From: Euryarchaeota archaeon UBA346
GTDB lineage: Archaea; Thermoplasmatota; E2; DHVEG-1
Direction of reading: 5' to 3'
Assembly (NCBI GenBank): GCA_002496355.1
Contig: DAJP01000125.1
Span: forward strand, 1-8,128
Length of the DNA stretch: 8,128 nucleotides
Below the pieces are notes generated by a model that was not told the origin of the DNA, searched no databases, and saw nothing but the letters and a program-made list of their open reading frames with translations. Positions 5,369 through 8,128 of the stretch are shown one piece after another. Both the position numbers and the translations under genes were made by a program. Numbering within the stretch: position 1 is the stretch's first letter; each line of letters starts with the position of its first letter.

Positions 5369-6976
5369 TTACATCCGGAAGACACCAGGCTTCCAGTCAA
5401 GGATCGCGGAGTTCAGTGATGCAGAGATCCCCAGGCCTAGGACTAATCGGGTGTCCACTGGGTCGATGATCCCATCGTCCCAGATACGGGCTGTGCTATA
5501 ATAGGGGTTTCCCTCAGCCTCGTATTTCTTCAGGATCGGGTCGGTCAGGTCTTTTTCTTCTTTCTTCGTCATCTCAATGCCTTTTCTCCAGAGCTGGTCT
5601 CGTTTGACGGTGAGCAGCACGGTTGCTGCCTGTTGACCACCCATGACGGAGATACGCGCGTTTGGCCACATCCAGAGCTGACGGGGGCCATAGGCTCTTC
5701 CGCACATCCCGTAGTTTCCCGCACCAAACGACCCACCAATGATAACAGTGAATTTTGGCACCTGAGCGCAGGTGACCGCGGTGACCATTTTAGCACCATC
5801 CTTAGCAATCCCTCCGGATTCGTATTTTTTTCCCACCATGAACCCCGTGATGTTCTGGAGGAACACGAGAGGGATCTTCCGCTGGCAGCACAGCTCAATG
5901 AAATGGGATCCTTTCAAAGCGGATTCTGAGAACAGCACGCCATTGTTTGCAAGGACTCCGACAGGATAGCCCATGATGCGGGCGAACCCACAGACCAGGG
6001 TAGTACCATATAAGGCTTTGAACTCATGGAATCGGGAGCCGTCGACGATACGAGCGATGATCTCTCTGACTTCGAAGGGTTTGCGAGGATCCTTTGATAA
6101 AATCCCGTAGATCTCTTTGATGTCGTAGGCAGGTTCCTCAGGTTTTTTTATGTCAAGATATGTTTTCTCTGGGCGGTTCAGATTTTCGATGATGTTTCGG
6201 CAGATCCGTATCGCATCAGGATCATCTAAGGCATAATGATCAGCTACTCCGCTTTCCCGACAATGCACATCCGCACCACCGAGCTCTTCAGCGGTGACCT
6301 CCTCCCCAGTCGCGGCTTTCACCAGTGGCGGGCCACCAAGAAAAATCGTCCCGGTTCCTTTCACGATGATGGTTTCATCGGACATCGCAGGGACATACGC
6401 ACCTCCAGCGGTGCAGGAGCCCATCACTGCTGCGATCTGAGGGATCTGAAGGGAGGACATCTTTGCTTGGTTGTAGAAGATCCGCCCGAAATGCTCTCGG
6501 TCAGGGAAGACCTCGTCTTGCATGGGGAGGAACGCACCGCCAGAGTCGACCAGGTAGATGCAGGGGAGGTTGTTCTCCATAGCGATCTCTTGGGCACGAA
6601 GGTGTTTTTTCACTGTGATCGGGTAATAGGTGCCGCCGGTGACGGTCGCGTCATTGGCGACGATGAGGACTTCTCGTCCATGGATGATGCCGATACCGGT
6701 GACGATCCCGGCAGCGGGCGCCTTGTTTTCATACATGTCAAAGGCCGCCAGGGTGTTGAACTCAATGAAGGGCGTCTCAGGATCTAGTAATGCATCTATG
6801 CGTTCTCTTGCAAGCATTTTATTGCGGGATTTATGCAGTTTAACTGCCTCGTCACCACCGCCTTTCATGGCGCGGGTGATCTTTTCCTTCATATCCTTTG
6901 CAAGGATCTCATAGTGAGCATAGTTCTCCTTATACTCCTTACTTGAGGTGTTAATGGCGCTTTCGATGGTTTCCAT
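5369..6976 (-). CDS. mccB: Acyl-CoA carboxylase carboxyltransferase subunit, methylcrotonyl-CoA carboxylase beta type
   Basis: This subunit moves the carboxyl group from carboxybiotin to an acyl-CoA, most likely 3-methylcrotonyl-CoA, giving 3-methylglutaconyl-CoA in leucine breakdown. Its 535 residues equal the usual length of MCC beta subunits. The N-terminal carboxyltransferase domain carries LARERIDALLDP (55-66), IVANDATVTGGTYYPITVKK (105-124), YLVDSGGAFLP (141-151), MGSCTAGGAYVPAMSDE (185-201) and IFLGGPPLVKAATGE (211-225). The C-terminal domain has GIAKDGAKMV (389-398) and GGSFGAGNYGMCGRAYGPR (414-432), followed by WPNARISVMGG. This wording resembles MCC more than propionyl- or acetyl-CoA carboxylase beta chains. 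Geranyl-CoA carboxylase beta is the nearest alternative and cannot be excluded without alignment. A strong GAGGAGG site precedes the start, the carrier gene ends 2 nt upstream, and the reductase gene follows. Homologues form large alpha-beta complexes in the cytosol. Confidence 0.93.
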   Translation of the reverse strand: METIESAINTSSKEYKENYAHYEILAKDMKEKITRAMKGGGDEAVKLHKSRNKMLARERIDALLDPETPFIEFNTLAAFDMYENKAPAAGIVTGIGIIHGREVLIVANDATVTGGTYYPITVKKHLRAQEIAMENNLPCIYLVDSGGAFLPMQDEVFPDREHFGRIFYNQAKMSSLQIPQIAAVMGSCTAGGAYVPAMSDETIIVKGTGTIFLGGPPLVKAATGEEVTAEELGGADVHCRESGVADHYALDDPDAIRICRNIIENLNRPEKTYLDIKKPEEPAYDIKEIYGILSKDPRKPFEVREIIARIVDGSRFHEFKALYGTTLVCGFARIMGYPVGVLANNGVLFSESALKGSHFIELCCQRKIPLVFLQNITGFMVGKKYESGGIAKDGAKMVTAVTCAQVPKFTVIIGGSFGAGNYGMCGRAYGPRQLWMWPNARISVMGGQQAATVLLTVKRDQLWRKGIEMTKKEEKDLTDPILKKYEAEGNPYYSTARIWDDGIIDPVDTRLVLGLGISASLNSAILDWKPGVFRM

Positions 6977-6978
6977 TT

Positions 6979-7470
6979 TTATTCCTCCTCTTTTTGGATC
7001 TCAGCGGTGAGCTGACCAATCTCGATTTGATCTTTTTCTTTGAAATATGTTTTTTTGACGACCCCGTCGTAGGGGGCTCGGATGAGGTACTCCATCTTCA
7101 TGGCTTCGATGATGAGAATCACATCATCTTTTTTTACGTTGGAGCCATCCTTTACTTTACAGCTGACCACGGTCCCGGAGATGGGCGAATGCAGGTCTCC
7201 TTCCCGTTTCTCTGTTTTTTTCCGTCCGGTCAGCTCGATGCGTTTGACTTTGAAGATACTACCGTCGATGAAGACGAACTTGTCCTCATCGCCCTGGGTG
7301 ATGATGCTTTTGATGATGCGATCCCCCAGCTGTATGGACAGATGCCCGGGTTTGATCTCTGTGGCGATCACCGTGTATTCATTATTGTCATAGGTGATGA
7401 AGAACTGGTTGTCCCGACGTTCCACAGTGACATTGTAGATATTAGTATTATACTCGTAATTGATGAACAT
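6979..7470 (-). CDS. accB: Biotin carboxyl carrier protein subunit of acyl-CoA carboxylase
   Basis: This 163-residue protein carries biotin between the carboxylase and carboxyltransferase active sites. The C-terminal biotinyl domain (about 92-160) contains SPISGTVVSCKVKDGSNV and the biotinylation motif EAMKMEY, with the target lysine at K125 and the usual 35-40 residues after it. Residues 1-80 are beta-rich (YNVTVERRDNQFFITYDNNEYTVI) and resemble the linker barrel found between biotin carboxylase and carrier domains in fused MCC alpha chains. A basic hinge, GRKKTEKREG (82-91), joins the two parts. I chose the ATG at 7470, 2 nt after the carboxylase stop. An upstream in-frame ATG at 7509 would add 13 unconserved residues inside the carboxylase gene. 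The last codons, GAG GAG GAA, also form the ribosome site of the next gene. Separate carrier genes like this are known in archaeal acyl-CoA carboxylases. Confidence 0.93.
   Translation of the reverse strand: MFINYEYNTNIYNVTVERRDNQFFITYDNNEYTVIATEIKPGHLSIQLGDRIIKSIITQGDEDKFVFIDGSIFKVKRIELTGRKKTEKREGDLHSPISGTVVSCKVKDGSNVKKDDVILIIEAMKMEYLIRAPYDGVVKKTYFKEKDQIEIGQLTAEIQKEEE
6984..6990 (-). promoter_or_regulatory. Ribosome binding site of the carboxyltransferase gene
   Basis: On the minus strand this reads GAGGAGG, 7 nt before the ATG at 6976. It sits inside the last glutamate codons of the carrier gene, so the two are tightly coupled in translation. Confidence 0.8.
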
Positions 7471-7472
7471 GG

Positions 7473-8128
7473 TTAGACCCCCATCCTCCATCGTCCCACA
7501 TGTTGCCACGGGCTGTGAGGATCTGCTTCTTTGTATCGGACTATCTCCTGTCGCTGGGTGTGTAACGAATCATAGATCGCAAGCGCTATTAAGGCATCAA
7601 GGGGGAGTCCTTCCTTTGTCACGAGCCAGTCATGGAAATAATCATTGATGAAATGAGTGGTGATGTTTCCTTTTCGGAACTCAGGATGGTCCAGGACTTT
7701 TTTAAGGAATGAGATGTTGGTTGTCACCCCAAGGATGACGTAATGGGACAACGCCCAGATCATCTTATTGATGCTTTCCTCCCGGTTCTCGGCGTTGACC
7801 GTGAGTTTCGCCAGCATCGGATCATAATAGGGGCTGACATGGAAGTTGGTCTCCACACCGGTGTCGTTCCTGATGTTTGGTCCGTTCGGGAGATCGACTT
7901 TTTCCAATGTTCCAATACTGGGGAGGAACCCATTGGAGGGATCCTCTGCATAGATACGACATTCCAGAGCATGACCCCGCTGGGTGATATCTTTTTGTTT
8001 CAGTGACAGTTCCATGCCGCTGGCGATGCGAAGCTGCCATTTCACCAGGTCGATACCCGTGGTCGCCTCAGTGATGGGATGCTCGACTTGTAACCGGGTG
8101 TTCATCTCCATGAAATAGAAGTTTTGGT
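7473..8128 (-). CDS. accC: Biotin carboxylase subunit, C-terminal part (5' end off window)
   Basis: The visible 217 residues are the C-terminal part of an ATP-dependent biotin carboxylase, which carboxylates biotin on the carrier protein. The frame runs past the right edge, so the biotin carboxylase N-domain, most of the ATP-grasp domain and the start are missing. The fragment begins QNFYFMEMNTRLQVEHP, containing the catalytic glutamate and arginine of the EMNTR motif and the metal/ATP-binding glutamate of QVEHP. HALECRIYAEDP, an arginine in NIRNDTG equivalent to the conserved active-site arginine, and SPYYDPMLAKL follow. The protein extends about 50 residues beyond the end of a minimal bacterial AccC, ending HVGRWRMGV. 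That tail resembles the start of the linker region of fused MCC alpha chains, which continues in the next gene. It ends 2 nt before the carrier start, in a different frame. Confidence 0.93.
   Translation of the reverse strand, partial: QNFYFMEMNTRLQVEHPITEATTGIDLVKWQLRIASGMELSLKQKDITQRGHALECRIYAEDPSNGFLPSIGTLEKVDLPNGPNIRNDTGVETNFHVSPYYDPMLAKLTVNAENREESINKMIWALSHYVILGVTTNISFLKKVLDHPEFRKGNITTHFINDYFHDWLVTKEGLPLDALIALAIYDSLHTQRQEIVRYKEADPHSPWQHVGRWRMGV
7478..7489 (-). promoter_or_regulatory. Ribosome binding region of the carrier gene
   Basis: On the minus strand GGAGG (7489-7485) and then GGGGG (7482-7478) lie 14 and 7 nt before the ATG at 7470, inside the last codons of the biotin carboxylase gene. 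The GGGGGT element has the better spacing. This supports the carrier being initiated on its own by translational coupling. Confidence 0.55.

Noticed and set aside
6236..6787. 183-residue plus-strand open frame
   Set aside because: It is antisense to highly conserved carboxyltransferase motifs, and its composition follows from that gene's codons.
6994..7476. 160-residue plus-strand open frame rich in Asp, Phe and Val
   Set aside because: It is an antisense shadow of the biotin carrier gene; the composition is the complement of its codons.
7471..7509. Upstream ATG at 7509 for the carrier protein
   Set aside because: It would add 13 unconserved residues read from within the biotin carboxylase gene; the ATG at 7470 has suitable G-rich ribosome-site spacing.
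1..8128. CRISPR arrays, tRNA or rRNA genes, insertion sequences or transposase fragments
   Set aside because: Nearly all of the window is explained by seven coding genes, and no repeat array, inverted-repeat end or structured RNA signature was seen.

Overview
The window looks like part of a mid-GC archaeal chromosome devoted to branched-chain acyl-CoA metabolism. Archaeal origin is an inference. It rests on an archaeal-type geranylgeranyl reductase family flavoprotein, a carboxylase encoded as separate biotin carboxylase, carrier and carboxyltransferase genes, AT-rich TATA-like boxes, T-tract terminators without strong hairpins, and purine-rich Shine-Dalgarno sites. An uncultivated member of the Thermoplasmatota or a similar peptide-degrading lineage would fit, but the sequence does not settle the taxon and a bacterium is not excluded.

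Layout, left to right. Bases 1-1145 (minus strand, running off the left edge) encode a family I CoA-transferase whose alpha (GctA-like) domain continues in frame into the start of a beta (GctB-like) domain. A 152-bp divergent promoter region separates it from a plus-strand pair: an acyl-CoA dehydrogenase (1298-2437) and an AMP-forming medium/branched-chain acyl-CoA synthetase (2465-4117). This pair meets a minus-strand operon at a T-tract terminator region near 4109-4146. Read in its own direction, the minus operon holds the 3' part of a biotin carboxylase (8128-7473), a biotin carrier protein (7470-6979), the carboxyltransferase subunit of a methylcrotonyl-CoA-type carboxylase (6976-5369) and a geranylgeranyl reductase family protein (5347-4136). 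Coding density is very high, with gaps of 2, 2 and 21 nt inside the minus operon. No RNA gene, mobile element, repeat array or CRISPR was seen, and no gene-free stretch exceeds 152 nt.

How the genes may work together. The carboxyltransferase matches the methylcrotonyl-CoA carboxylase beta family closely along its length, so the core is probably the leucine branch of branched-chain catabolism. The synthetase would activate free branched or medium-chain acids, the dehydrogenase would oxidise the acyl-CoA, and the carboxylase would turn 3-methylcrotonyl-CoA into 3-methylglutaconyl-CoA, which leads on to HMG-CoA. HMG-CoA is also the entry to the mevalonate pathway and hence to archaeal lipids, which gives a speculative reason for a prenyl reductase in the same operon. 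The fused GctAB-like protein could be a CoA-transferase, a ring-opening hydrolase of the IpdAB type, or a 3-methylglutaconyl-CoA decarboxylase of the AibAB type. The deciding beta-domain residue lies just outside the window.

The points most worth checking are the fused GctA-GctB-like gene next to a methylcrotonyl-CoA carboxylase, the biotin carboxylase/carrier split at a G5 run where one extra base would fuse the two, and the prenyl reductase at the end of the carboxylase operon. I found no clearly undescribed system. The components are known families in a somewhat unusual combination.
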